Source of the DNA: Cryobacterium psychrotolerans
GTDB lineage: Bacteria > Actinomycetota > Actinomycetes > Actinomycetales > Microbacteriaceae
DNA: 64,000 bases
Assembly (NCBI RefSeq): GCF_900101115.1
Contig: NZ_FNFU01000013.1
Location: forward strand, 1 to 64,000
Reading direction: 5' to 3'
This document shows positions 18,492 to 26,650 of the stretch, piece by piece; the first letter of the stretch is position 1, and every line of letters starts with the position of its first letter. The notes under the pieces are model-generated. The model worked only from the letters and a program-made list of their open reading frames with translations, ran no database searches and had not been told where the DNA came from. A program made the position numbers and the translations under genes.

Positions 18492-19331
18492 ATGCGCATC
18501 GCCACCTGGAACGTCAACTCCATCCGTGCCCGTTCGGCGCGCGTCGTCGACTGGATGGTGCGCGAGGACATCGACGTGCTCGCTATGCAGGAGATCAAGT
18601 GCAAGCCCGAGCAATTCCCGGCCCAGGCCTTCGAAGGCGCCGGCTACGAGCTCGCCATCCACGGGCTGAGCCAGTGGAACGGTGTCGCCTTCGCCAGCCG
18701 CGAACCGATGACGGATGTCGCCACCAGCTTCCCCGGGATGCCCGGCTTCCTGAAGGGCGAGGAGGGGCCCGGCCTGCCGCTGGAGGCGCGCGCGCTGGGG
18801 GTCACGGTCAACGACCTGCGCCTGTGGAGCCTCTACGTGCCGAACGGGCGCACCCTGGACGACCCGCACTACGTCTACAAGCTCGACTGGCTGGCCCGCC
18901 TCAAGGAGCACGCGAGCGCCGAGCTCGCCGCCAACCCGCAGCTGGCCCTCGCGCTGATGGGCGACTGGAACGTGGCGCCGCTGGACTCCGACCAGAACGT
19001 CCCCGGGCTCGTCCCCGGGTTGTCCACCCACATCTCCGCGCCGGAGCGCGCCGTCTTCCACGCCTTCGAGGCCGCCGGTTTCACCGACGTGGTGCGGCCG
19101 CTCGTCCCGGAGGGGGCGTTCACCTACTGGGACTACAAACAGCTCGCTTTTCCGCGCAACGAGGGCATGCGCATCGACTTCATCCTCGGCTCGCCGGCAT
19201 TCGCCGACCTGGTCACCGGGGCGAGCATCCACCGCAACGAGCGCAAGGGCGACGCCCCGAGCGACCACGTGCCGGTCGCCGTCGAGCTCGCCCTCGAGGA
19301 CGAGGACGACGACCGCCCGATGATCTTCTAA
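18492..19331 (+). CDS. xthA: Exodeoxyribonuclease III
   Basis: This 279-residue AP endonuclease / 3'-5' exonuclease belongs to the EEP superfamily. The active site is visible as MRIATWNVNSIR (Asn), MQEIKC (metal Glu), LYVPNG, MGDWNVAP (Asp/Asn) and the C-terminal SDHVPV (catalytic His). It repairs abasic and oxidised DNA in the cytoplasm. The start has no ribosome site. TAGGCT lies 6 bases upstream, so the message is probably leaderless. It ends beside a poly-C tract and a palindrome. Confidence 0.93.
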   Translation: MRIATWNVNSIRARSARVVDWMVREDIDVLAMQEIKCKPEQFPAQAFEGAGYELAIHGLSQWNGVAFASREPMTDVATSFPGMPGFLKGEEGPGLPLEARALGVTVNDLRLWSLYVPNGRTLDDPHYVYKLDWLARLKEHASAELAANPQLALALMGDWNVAPLDSDQNVPGLVPGLSTHISAPERAVFHAFEAAGFTDVVRPLVPEGAFTYWDYKQLAFPRNEGMRIDFILGSPAFADLVTGASIHRNERKGDAPSDHVPVAVELALEDEDDDRPMIF

Positions 19332-19333
19332 GA

Positions 19334-19347
19334 CCCCCCCCCCCCCC
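19334..19347. repeat. C14 homopolymer tract
   Basis: Fourteen consecutive C bases lie 2 bases after the xthA stop and 7 bases before a family 2 palindrome. A 13-C tract stands in the same relation to the copy at 58455. Confidence 0.9.
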
Positions 19348-19354
19348 GCCAACC

Positions 19355-19419
19355 CTCGCGAAACCGCACTTGTGCGCGTTATGAGGCCCGTTTAGCCTGC
19401 ACAACTGCAGTCTCGCGAG
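19355..19419. repeat. Palindromic element, family 2 copy 1 (xthA/AEC junction)
   Basis: This is an imperfect long inverted repeat starting CTCGCGAAACCGCACTTGTG and ending with its near complement CTCGCGAG. It lies between convergent genes. It is the most diverged of three copies (others at 21621 and 58455) and is a likely bidirectional terminator-like or REP-like element. Confidence 0.75.
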
Positions 19420-19444
19420 AGGGAAGGGGAAGGAAGGGGCGGGG

Positions 19445-20365
19445 TCAGGCGAGGAGGGCCGCGATCAGCAGCAGCGACGGGAGCGATGCGATCGTCGTGA
19501 CGAGCACCGTGTCCCTCGCGATCACGGTTCCGCGGTTGTACCTCGCCGAGAAGTTGTAGATGTTCTGGGCCGTCGGCAGCGCTGACACCGTCACCACCGC
19601 GAACAGCTCCGTTCCGGTCAGGCCGAACGCGAACCGCCCGAGCAAGTACGCGATGACGGGCATCACGCCAACCTTGATCACGGAGGCGACCGCCACCTGC
19701 TTGCGCCCGGTTCCCGCCTTCAGCAGGCGCTGGCCGTGCAGCGACATCCCGAAGGCCAGCAGCACCATCGGGATCGCCGCGCCGCCGAGGATCTCCAGCG
19801 GCGCCAGGATCGGCTCGGGGACCGTGATCCCGAGGGTGGCGATCAGCACCGCGGCTGCGGAGGCGATGATCATCGGGTTGCGCACCGGCTGGGTCAGGAT
19901 GGACCGCAGCGACACCCGGCCGCGGGTGGACATGTCGAGGATGGTCAGGGTGAGCGGCGCAAGCACGAGCAGCTGGAGCAGCAGCACCGGGGCGACGTAC
20001 TGGGCGCTGCCGAGGACATAGATGGCCACCGGCAGGCCGATGTTGTTGGCATTGACGTAGGTCGCCGCGGTCGCCCCGAGCGTGGTCTCGGCCACCGGCG
20101 TGCGGAAGAAGACCAGGGACACCGTCACGAACAGCGCCGCGCCCAGCAGGACGCTGCACAGCACGGTCATCAGGAACGGGGAGACGAAGACCCGCACGTC
20201 CGCATGCACGAGGACCGTGAACAACAGGGCGGGGGTCGCCACGAAAAACGTGAGCCGATTCAGCACATACCCGGCCCCCGGACCGGCAATCCCGATCCGA
20301 CCAACCACATAGCCGACCAGGATCACGAACCCGATGATCGCGAACCCGATCAGCACACCACCCAT
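19445..20365 (-). CDS. AEC family transporter (auxin efflux carrier fold)
   Basis: This 306-residue integral membrane protein has about ten hydrophobic segments and the Asn-rich motif YVNANNIGLP near residue 110, the half-site crossover expected in the auxin/bile acid transporter fold. Family members export organic acids such as malate or malonate. The substrate here cannot be read. An inverted TAGACT hexamer lies 7 bases before the ATG and there is no ribosome site, so the transcript is probably leaderless. It faces xthA across a palindrome. Confidence 0.85.
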   Translation of the reverse strand: MGGVLIGFAIIGFVILVGYVVGRIGIAGPGAGYVLNRLTFFVATPALLFTVLVHADVRVFVSPFLMTVLCSVLLGAALFVTVSLVFFRTPVAETTLGATAATYVNANNIGLPVAIYVLGSAQYVAPVLLLQLLVLAPLTLTILDMSTRGRVSLRSILTQPVRNPMIIASAAAVLIATLGITVPEPILAPLEILGGAAIPMVLLAFGMSLHGQRLLKAGTGRKQVAVASVIKVGVMPVIAYLLGRFAFGLTGTELFAVVTVSALPTAQNIYNFSARYNRGTVIARDTVLVTTIASLPSLLLIAALLA

Positions 20366-20469
20366 TACCGGGAGTCTACGCGGCGCGCGGCGCGCGGGCG
20401 GTCCGGCCGCACTGACCTTCTCGGGGCGTTTCCTTGCGGCGGGCGCAGCCCCGCCCTTACCCTCAGACC

Positions 20470-21285
20470 ATGCCCCACATCGACGTACCAGGCGCATCGC
20501 TCTACTACGAAACCGCCGGACACGTGTCCGCGCCCGCCCTGTTCCTGCTCCACGCGGGGATCGCGAACCTGCGGATGTGGGACCCGCAGGTCGAGGCACT
20601 GGCCGCGGACCACTTCGTCATCCGATTCGATTCCCGCGGTTTCGGCCAGACCACCTCGGAGGATGTCCAGTTCTCCAACCGCGACGACGCCCGGGCCGTG
20701 CTCGACCACCTCGGCATTGCCGCGGCGACCCTCGTCGGATGCTCGCGCGGCGGCTCGATCGCGATCGACGTCGCCGCGGAGACCCCGGAGCGCGTGAGGG
20801 GCCTGGTCACGATCGGCTCCGGCCCGAGCGGGTTCCCCGAAGTGGAGCTCACCGACGTCGAGGACGCGGCGTTCGACCTGGTCGACGCGGCGTTCGAGGC
20901 GAAGGACTGGCACCGTCTGGCTCGGCTCGAGGTTGCCCTGTGGGCGATCGGGCCCCTGCGCCGGGAGGAGGACCTCGACCCTGAGTTCGTCTCCCTCGCA
21001 TACGAACTCAACCGCGTCAATGTCGTCCACGCGGAGGAATGCCCCGTCCCCGTCCCCCTCGATCCGCCCGCCTTCGATCGCCTGGTCGACATCGAGGTTC
21101 CGGCGCTCGTCACGGTCGGCGCATTCGACATCACCCCGGTGCTCGCGCAGTACGAGTACCTGCTCTCCGCCCTCCCGAACGCGCGCGGGGTCACCTTCCG
21201 CGACGCCGCGCACCTGCCCAGCGTTGAGCTGCCGGCGGAATTCGAGCAGGTCCTCCTCGATTGGCTGACCGAAAAGGGCCTGTGA
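20470..21285 (+). CDS. Alpha/beta-fold hydrolase (enol-lactonase-like)
   Basis: This 271-residue serine hydrolase has the oxyanion region LLHAGIANLRMWD, DSRGFGQT, nucleophile Ser in GCSRGGSIA (about residue 96) and a C-terminal catalytic His in DAAHLPSVE. It resembles 3-oxoadipate enol-lactonases and haloperoxidase-like esterases, but no aromatic-degradation genes lie nearby. The substrate is unknown. TACCCT ends 6 bases before the ATG, which suggests a leaderless message. Confidence 0.85.
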   Translation: MPHIDVPGASLYYETAGHVSAPALFLLHAGIANLRMWDPQVEALAADHFVIRFDSRGFGQTTSEDVQFSNRDDARAVLDHLGIAAATLVGCSRGGSIAIDVAAETPERVRGLVTIGSGPSGFPEVELTDVEDAAFDLVDAAFEAKDWHRLARLEVALWAIGPLRREEDLDPEFVSLAYELNRVNVVHAEECPVPVPLDPPAFDRLVDIEVPALVTVGAFDITPVLAQYEYLLSALPNARGVTFRDAAHLPSVELPAEFEQVLLDWLTEKGL

Positions 21286-21340
21286 CCCCTGGCCTGCCTG
21301 ATCGCCGGCGAGCGGCGCCCCGGTCGCTAGTCTGGGGCCC

Positions 21341-21646
21341 GTGATCGAGCTGCATCTGCGCGGACGGGTCGCGGCCGGCCGCCGCGCGGACCTCGTCCGG
21401 CTCCTGGCCGAAGCGATCCCGTTCTACGAACGGCCCGGCGGCATCCGCGTGCGTGTGCTGTGGGACCTGGCCAACCCGGACCGGTTCGTCGAGATCATTG
21501 AGTACGCGGACCAGGACTCCCATGACCGGGACCAGCTCCGCGTGGAGCCGGACCCTGAGATGATCGCGTACCTGCACCGCTGGCGCGAACTCCTGGCCGG
21601 CCCCCCGCAGGTCTCGATGCCGCGAAACCGCAGTTGTGCGCCTTAA
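21341..21646 (+). CDS. Small dimeric alpha/beta-barrel-like protein (ABM-like), hypothetical
   Basis: This is a 101-residue protein with a GTG start. Its pattern resembles antibiotic-biosynthesis-monooxygenase or other small ferredoxin-like dimers (MIELHLRGRVAAGRRADLVR, then FVEIIEYADQDSHDRD). I cannot assign a reaction. TAGTCT lies 7 bases upstream, consistent with leaderless translation. The last 8 or so residues (PRNRSCAP) are encoded by the left arm of a family 2 palindrome, so its natural end has been captured by the repeat. Confidence 0.6.
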   Translation: MIELHLRGRVAAGRRADLVRLLAEAIPFYERPGGIRVRVLWDLANPDRFVEIIEYADQDSHDRDQLRVEPDPEMIAYLHRWRELLAGPPQVSMPRNRSCAP

Positions 21647-21681
21647 ACGGGCCGCATAACGCGCACGACTGCGGATTCGCG
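21621..21681. repeat. Palindromic element, family 2 copy 2
   Basis: The left arm begins CGCGAAACCGCAGTTGTGCG and the right arm is its near-exact complement, with a loop of about 13 bases. The left half lies inside the 3' coding end of the small ABM-like gene. The right end is 12 bases before the LtrA -10 hexamer. Confidence 0.85.
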
Positions 21682-21704
21682 GGGAGGACGGGCAGAATGG
21701 GGGC

Positions 21705-22919
21705 GTGACCCCAACGACGAAGACCGCGCCCTTCGGGTTCCGCCGCAATCTGCTCCGGCCCGACGACTCCGAGCGCACCGACCGCGTCACCTATATCGAG
21801 CTGTTCTTCGACCTGATCTTCATCCTCGCGCTCACCCAGCTCTCCCGGTATCTCTACGAGAACCAGTCCTGGACCGGCGCGCTCGAGTCCGCCATGCTGG
21901 TGCTCGCCCTCTGGTGGGTCTGGGTGTTCACGACCTGGGTCACCAACTGGCTCGACCCGGCGCGGCTGCCGGTGCGCGGCGTGATCATCGCCCTCTCGCT
22001 CGTCGGCCTCGTGATGAGCACCTCCATCTTCGAGTCGTTCGGCGACCGGGGCATCGTCTTCGCGATCGCCTACGTGAGCCTGCAGCTCGGGCGCACGGTG
22101 TTCATGGTGCTCGCGCTCGCCCGGCACGACCGCGCCCTGCACCAGACCTTCCTGCGCATGCTCGCCTGGCTGTCGGTAGCCGCGGTCTTCTGGATTGTCG
22201 GCGCCCTGCTGCCGCTCGAGTTCCGTCTCCCGTTCTGGATCGCCGCCCTCGCGATCGAATACCTCTCCGCGAGCCTCGGCTTCCGGGTGCCCGGAGCGGG
22301 AAAGGCCGCCGTCGACGACTGGGACCTGTCCGGCCCCCACATCGCCGAGCGCAGCGCCCTCTTCGTGATCATCGCGCTCGGTGAGTCGTTCCTGGTCACG
22401 GGGTTCGCCTTCGTCGCCCAGGAGTCCTCACTGCCGGGCGTGCTCGGGATGCTTCTCGCTTTCGTCACCGCGGTGGCGATGTGGTGGCTCTACTTCGACC
22501 ACGGCGAGAGCGCCGGGAGCAAGGCCATTGCGCGCGCCTCCGCCCCGGGCCGGATCGCGCGTCTCGCGTACACCTACGTGCACGCGATCATCATTGCCGG
22601 GATCGTGCTGACCTCGGTCGCCGACAAGGAAATGCTCGAGCATCCGGATGAGGCCATGAGCTGGTCCACGGCCGTCACCGTCGTCGGCGGGCCGGTGCTC
22701 TACCTCGTCGGGCTCGTGCTCTTCCGCCGGATCGTCGCCAGGGAGCTGCTCGTCTCGCACCTGACCGGCGTGGCGGCGCTGCTCGTCGTGTTCGCGCTCG
22801 CGTTCCAGGTGTCGCCGCTGCTGCTCGGGGCGATGACCACGGCCGTGCTCGTCATCGTCGCCGCTTGGGAGACGATCCTCCGGGTGCGGACAGGCACGGA
22901 CGAGCCCGAGGCCGGCTGA
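21705..22919 (+). CDS. Low-temperature-requirement A (LtrA) family membrane protein
   Basis: This 404-residue polytopic protein has about twelve hydrophobic segments. It has the family start TYIELFFDLIFILALTQLS near residue 30, and HIAERSALFVIIALGES in the middle. LtrA proteins were named from cold growth in Listeria, and their biochemical role is unknown. The start is GTG, with CAGAAT ending 6 bases upstream and no ribosome site. Six bases of C-terminal acidic tail precede a GC-rich terminator-like hairpin. Confidence 0.88.
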   Translation: MTPTTKTAPFGFRRNLLRPDDSERTDRVTYIELFFDLIFILALTQLSRYLYENQSWTGALESAMLVLALWWVWVFTTWVTNWLDPARLPVRGVIIALSLVGLVMSTSIFESFGDRGIVFAIAYVSLQLGRTVFMVLALARHDRALHQTFLRMLAWLSVAAVFWIVGALLPLEFRLPFWIAALAIEYLSASLGFRVPGAGKAAVDDWDLSGPHIAERSALFVIIALGESFLVTGFAFVAQESSLPGVLGMLLAFVTAVAMWWLYFDHGESAGSKAIARASAPGRIARLAYTYVHAIIIAGIVLTSVADKEMLEHPDEAMSWSTAVTVVGGPVLYLVGLVLFRRIVARELLVSHLTGVAALLVVFALAFQVSPLLLGAMTTAVLVIVAAWETILRVRTGTDEPEAG

Positions 22920-22938
22920 CCCGACTTCGGCCGGGCGG

Positions 22939-22966
22939 GCCGCCCTTCCGCTTGCCGCGGGGCGGC
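22939..22966 (+). terminator. Weak GC hairpin after LtrA gene
   Basis: The arms GCCGCCC and GGGCGGC (7 bp) with a 14-base loop lie 20 bases after the LtrA stop. There is no T-tract, so the assignment is tentative. Confidence 0.3.
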
Positions 22967-22979
22967 ACTGGCATGCAGC

Positions 22980-23842
22980 ATGGCCACGTCATCCGAAGAC
23001 GAAGCGAACCACAGTGGGGTGTCGGCCGAGGGCCGCTCCTTCCGTTTCAAGTTCTCGCCCGACGAGGCGTTTCCGCCCGGCAGCTTCGTGACCTTCCGCC
23101 AGGCGCCTGATCGAAGCGCCCTCGGCCAGGTGGAGTCCAACTCGGAGCGTCCCGCCGGCCGGGCGGCAGCCTCTGGCCGGATTCTCGGCGTCATCGACGA
23201 GGGCGGCCGGCTGGATCCGCTCGCCTCGTCGCCCTTCCGGTCCGCCGAGGTCGCCGCGGCAGGGGAGGAAACGATCGAGCTCCTCCACCGCGCGACGGGT
23301 GCGACCCTGGAGGTGGGCTCCCTCACCACAAACCCCGACGTGCCCGCGCGACTGCTGCCGCATCGCTTCAACCGGCACACGTTCTGCTGCGGGCAGAGCG
23401 GATCGGGGAAGACCTACGCGCTCGGAGTCGTGCTCGAGCAGCTCCTGGCCCACACCGAACTGCCGTTGGTCATCTTCGATCCCAACGGGGACTTCGTTCG
23501 GCTGCCCAATCTGCGCGCCGATGCGCCGGGCGAGGCCGCCGAGCGGCGCAAGTTCGGGCTGTGGCTGCTGCTGTCCACGCAACGCCCGTCCAAGGTCCAC
23601 CCGAGCATCATTTCGCAGTGCGACAACTCCGTCCTGATGAAGATGAGCTCACCCCTGGATCTGACGGAGCTGGGGGCCGTCTTCGGCTTCGCGCCGGCGC
23701 GCTGCTGTCCCGGTCCCCCCGCTTCCGCCAGGGTGAGGCCTTGTTCGCCGGCGGGTTCGTGCCGGCTCCGTGCGTTATGCAGGTCAGAAACCGGCTGACG
23801 CACGAGGGCGGCACGGACGTCGGCGTCCCGCTGCGCACGTGA
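22980..23842 (+). pseudogene. Decayed HerA/DUF87-type ATPase, internal deletion plus frameshift
   Basis: The first frame keeps an N-terminal barrel-like part, Walker A GQSGSGKT (about residue 138) and VIFDPNGDF. Near 23535-23550 it then jumps to the C-terminal motif LWLLLSTQRPSKVHPS. An estimated two hundred or more residues between these motifs in full HerA-like ATPases are missing. Near 23697 one base appears lost: the frame diverges after FGFAPA, while ALLSRSPRFRQGEALFAGG and the natural-looking C-terminus continue in another frame to 23842. Both lesions point to loss of function. HerA-type ATPases work as hexameric DNA translocases. Confidence 0.8.
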
Positions 23843-23880
23843 TGAACCGCCCACACGACACGCGGATGGCCCGGCCGAGG

Positions 23881-24516
23881 TTAGAACCCGAAGTCGCCGC
23901 CACCGCCGAAGTCGCCAAAGCCGCCGCCACCTCCGAAGTCGCCGCCGCCCGAATCGCCGCCGCCCGAACCGCCCGCAGAGGCATCCGCCCCGGACGCGTC
24001 GGCGCTTCCGGCATCACCGCCGGCGTCGGATCCGGACCCTGCGTCAGCTCCGGCATCCGTCGGCATGAACGCGCTCACAATCGCCGACCCGATGACGTAC
24101 CCGGCAATGGTTCCGAGCATGGAACTGCCCACCATGCCGCCGAAGCTCATCCCGCCCTGGCCCTGGTTGCCGAACGTGCGGGCGAGCGTGCCCGGCTGCT
24201 GCAGCTCCGCTCGCGTCGCGGCCTGGGCGAGGGTCGCCGGCTCCGCGTTCGCGGGGCGCTCGCTCGGGTTGACGTTCTCACTGAACTGCCGGAAGAGCAG
24301 GTCGCGCTGCTCCGGCGTGAGCTTCGCGAACGCCTCCGTGTGCACCTCCTCGATCGTCTCGGGCGGGGCCGTGCGGAGAAGGTACTGGTAACGCTCGACG
24401 GCCATTTCGTCGTCGGTGCGCTGGGGCGCGGCCGCGCTGCGCGGGGCCCTGGGCGGTGCATGCTGCCGTTCCGGCTGCGGCTCTTCGCGGCCCAGGAGGC
24501 GATCGAGGAATCCCAT
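23881..24516 (-). CDS. Hypothetical Gly-rich membrane-associated protein
   Basis: This 211-residue protein has a short basic start (MGFLDRLLGREEP), a charged helical part with YQYLLRTAPPETIEEVHTEA and FAKLTPEQRDLLFRQFSE, and one hydrophobic segment (SSMLGTIAGYVIGSAIVSAF, about residues 130-150). Its tail is low-complexity Gly/Asp/Ser/Ala with FGGGG repeats ending in Phe. The helical part resembles actinobacterial proteins of unknown function with a membrane anchor. GGGAG precedes the ATG. I cannot assign a function. Confidence 0.7.
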   Translation of the reverse strand: MGFLDRLLGREEPQPERQHAPPRAPRSAAAPQRTDDEMAVERYQYLLRTAPPETIEEVHTEAFAKLTPEQRDLLFRQFSENVNPSERPANAEPATLAQAATRAELQQPGTLARTFGNQGQGGMSFGGMVGSSMLGTIAGYVIGSAIVSAFMPTDAGADAGSGSDAGGDAGSADASGADASAGGSGGGDSGGGDFGGGGGFGDFGGGGDFGF

Positions 24517-24683
24517 GGTGTGCTCCCTTGCTTCGGTGTGCTGCTCCCACGATTCCAGCCCCGGCTGGGTGTGCGCTGAACCCGCGCCCAGAGCGAGACG
24601 ACGGTGACGGATGCAATGGTTCGAACTACTATCTGCTGCGTGGCGTGGGCTGTCCACGCCGATCAAGAGGGTAGGTGGTCGCG

Positions 24684-25061
24684 ATGAGCGGACGAGTGGT
24701 GCACTTCGAAATTCCCGCGGATGACATGGACAGGGCTGCGGAGTTCTACCGCGCGGCATTCGGCTGGGACATCCGCCCGATGCCGGAGATGGACTACGTG
24801 ATGCTGCTGCCGACACCGATATCCGAAGAGGGAGTGCTGGCGGAGGCCGGGTCCATCAACGGCGGAATGTTCAAGCGAGACGCGAAGCTGGCAAATCCGA
24901 TCGTGACCATCGATGTCGCCGACATCGATGCGGCCCTCGAGAAGGTCTCAAGCCTGGGCGGATCGACAGCCCTGCCCAAGCAGGTCGTCGGCGAGATGGG
25001 CTTCGCGGCTTACTTCACCGACAGCGAGGGCAACCTGATGGGGCTCTGGCAGAACGCCTGA
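24684..25061 (+). CDS. VOC family protein (glyoxalase/bleomycin-resistance fold)
   Basis: This is a 125-residue single VOC module pair. The first half is VVHFEIPADDMDRAAEFYRAAFGWD and the second half ends YFTDSEGNLMGLWQ. It lacks the full glyoxalase I metal set, so the substrate is unknown. A GTG nine bases earlier could also start it. I prefer the ATG because GGTAGGTGG lies at ribosome-site distance. A hairpin (GGCGTGG/CCACGCC, 24642-24660) sits in the leader, behind a TACTAT hexamer at 24627. Confidence 0.82.
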   Translation: MSGRVVHFEIPADDMDRAAEFYRAAFGWDIRPMPEMDYVMLLPTPISEEGVLAEAGSINGGMFKRDAKLANPIVTIDVADIDAALEKVSSLGGSTALPKQVVGEMGFAAYFTDSEGNLMGLWQNA

Positions 25062-25105
25062 GCGCCCTGCCCGGCCGAGGTCTCCTCGCGGTCTACCTTT
25101 GAGCC

Positions 25106-25708
25106 ATGGACTTCACGGCGCTGCCCACACTCACCGGGCAACGGGTCACCCTGGAACCGCTCTCGGCCGATCACGTCGAGGAGCTCAAGGTCGCGGTCGC
25201 GGAGGGCGAACTGTGGCGGGCCTGGTACACGGGCATCCCCTCGCCGGACGGGATGGCTGCCGAGGTGGCACGGCGACTGGCGCTCTTCGCGGCCGGGCAG
25301 ATGCTGCCCTGGGCGATCCGGGACAACGCGCGCGGGACCGTCGTGGGGATGACCACGTTCATGAACATCACCCCGCAGCACCGTCACCTCGAAATCGGCT
25401 CCACCTGGCTGGCGCCCAGCGCCCAGCGCACCGGCATCAACACCGAAGCGAAGCTGCTGCTGCTCAGGCACGCCTTCGAGGCGCTCGACTGCATCGCGGT
25501 CGAGTTCCGGACCCACTTCCACAACCGGCAGTCCCGCGCCGCGATCATTGCCCTCGGCGCCAAGCAGGACGGGGTGCTGCGCAATCACCAGCTCGGGCGG
25601 GACGGGACCCTGCGCGACACCGTCGTCTTCTCGATCATCCAGGGCGAGTGGCCGACGGTGCGGCTCGGGCTCACCGAGCGGCTCACCCGGCACGCATCCG
25701 CCCGCTGA
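25106..25708 (+). CDS. GNAT N-acetyltransferase (RimJ/RimL-like)
   Basis: This 200-residue acetyl-CoA-dependent N-acyltransferase carries the RimJ/RimL pattern LTGQRVTLEPLSADHVEEL, then EIGSTWLAPSAQRTGINTEAKLLLL (motif A region) and VEFRTHFHNRQSRAAIIALGA. Substrates in this group are ribosomal or other N-termini, or small amines. None can be assigned. TACCTT ends 6 bases (one T plus GAGCC) before the ATG and there is no ribosome site, so it is probably leaderless. Confidence 0.87.
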   Translation: MDFTALPTLTGQRVTLEPLSADHVEELKVAVAEGELWRAWYTGIPSPDGMAAEVARRLALFAAGQMLPWAIRDNARGTVVGMTTFMNITPQHRHLEIGSTWLAPSAQRTGINTEAKLLLLRHAFEALDCIAVEFRTHFHNRQSRAAIIALGAKQDGVLRNHQLGRDGTLRDTVVFSIIQGEWPTVRLGLTERLTRHASAR

Positions 25709-25736
25709 CTCGGGCGACGCGCGAGAGTGGCCGGTT

Positions 25737-26573
25737 CTAGCCGCGCCCGACCCACTTGTCCATCGAGCCGTACACGCCGAAGACCCGGCCGGCGACGGAA
25801 TCCCAGACGGGCAGGGGAAGCACGCCCTTGAGCACCTGGGAGAGTCCGACCGTCCACGGCATCATCAGTGAGGCCTTCCCGGCGAGCATCGAGCGCCACA
25901 CCCGCTCCACGACATACTCCGGGGTCATCAGGGGCGTGAGGAGGGGACCGCGGGCGCCCTCGAACATCCCGGTCGAGATGTAGCTCGGCGACACCGTGGT
26001 GACCTTGACGTTGCCGAAGTCCTGCTGCACCAGCTCGAGGCGAAGCGAGTCGCTCCAGCCGATCAGCGCCGCCTTCGAGGCCGCGTAGACGCTCATCCTC
26101 GGGTTCGAGAGCATGCCCGCGGCCGAGGCGATATTCACGATCCGCGCCTCCCGGTAGGAGTTCGCCATCATCGCCGGCAGGAACTCGCGGGTGATGTACA
26201 TCGGCGCGAGCGCGTTGATCTGCATGGTCTGGCGCGTGTCGTCGCCGTTGTCGTGCTCCCAGAAGTAGGAACCGCGCACGATCCCGGCGTTGTTGATCAC
26301 GATGTCCGGGTCGCCCACCTCGGTGCGCACGCGCTGGGCGGTCTGCGCGATCGCGCCCAGGTCGGCGATGTCGACGACGTAGCTGGCGATCTGGGTGCCC
26401 TCCGCGGCGCGCCCGGACAGGACGGACGCCGTCGCGGTCAGGGCCCCCGCGTCCCGGTCCCAGAGAATCACGGACTTCGCACCCTCGGCGACGGCGCGCT
26501 CGGCGTACAGGCGGCCCATGCCCATGGCGGCTCCGGTGATCAGGACGTGGGCTCCGGAAACGGTTCGACTCAT
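25737..26573 (-). CDS. Short-chain dehydrogenase/reductase
   Basis: This 278-residue classical SDR has cofactor motif TGAAMGMGRLYA (residues about 13-24), NNAG in IVINNAGIV, catalytic Ser in IVNIASAAG and Tyr-x3-Lys in SVYAASKAAL. The C-terminal part with a hydrophobic stretch resembles membrane-associated SDRs acting on lipid or sterol-like alcohols. The substrate is unknown. GATGAT lies 6 bases before the ATG on the coding strand, which suggests leaderless translation. Confidence 0.87.
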   Translation of the reverse strand: MSRTVSGAHVLITGAAMGMGRLYAERAVAEGAKSVILWDRDAGALTATASVLSGRAAEGTQIASYVVDIADLGAIAQTAQRVRTEVGDPDIVINNAGIVRGSYFWEHDNGDDTRQTMQINALAPMYITREFLPAMMANSYREARIVNIASAAGMLSNPRMSVYAASKAALIGWSDSLRLELVQQDFGNVKVTTVSPSYISTGMFEGARGPLLTPLMTPEYVVERVWRSMLAGKASLMMPWTVGLSQVLKGVLPLPVWDSVAGRVFGVYGSMDKWVGRG

Positions 26574-26650
26574 GGGTCCATCATCGCAAGAGATCCGCCC
26601 CCGCCCCGACGGGGCATGCCATGATTGCGGCGAGGACGAGGAGGCCGACC

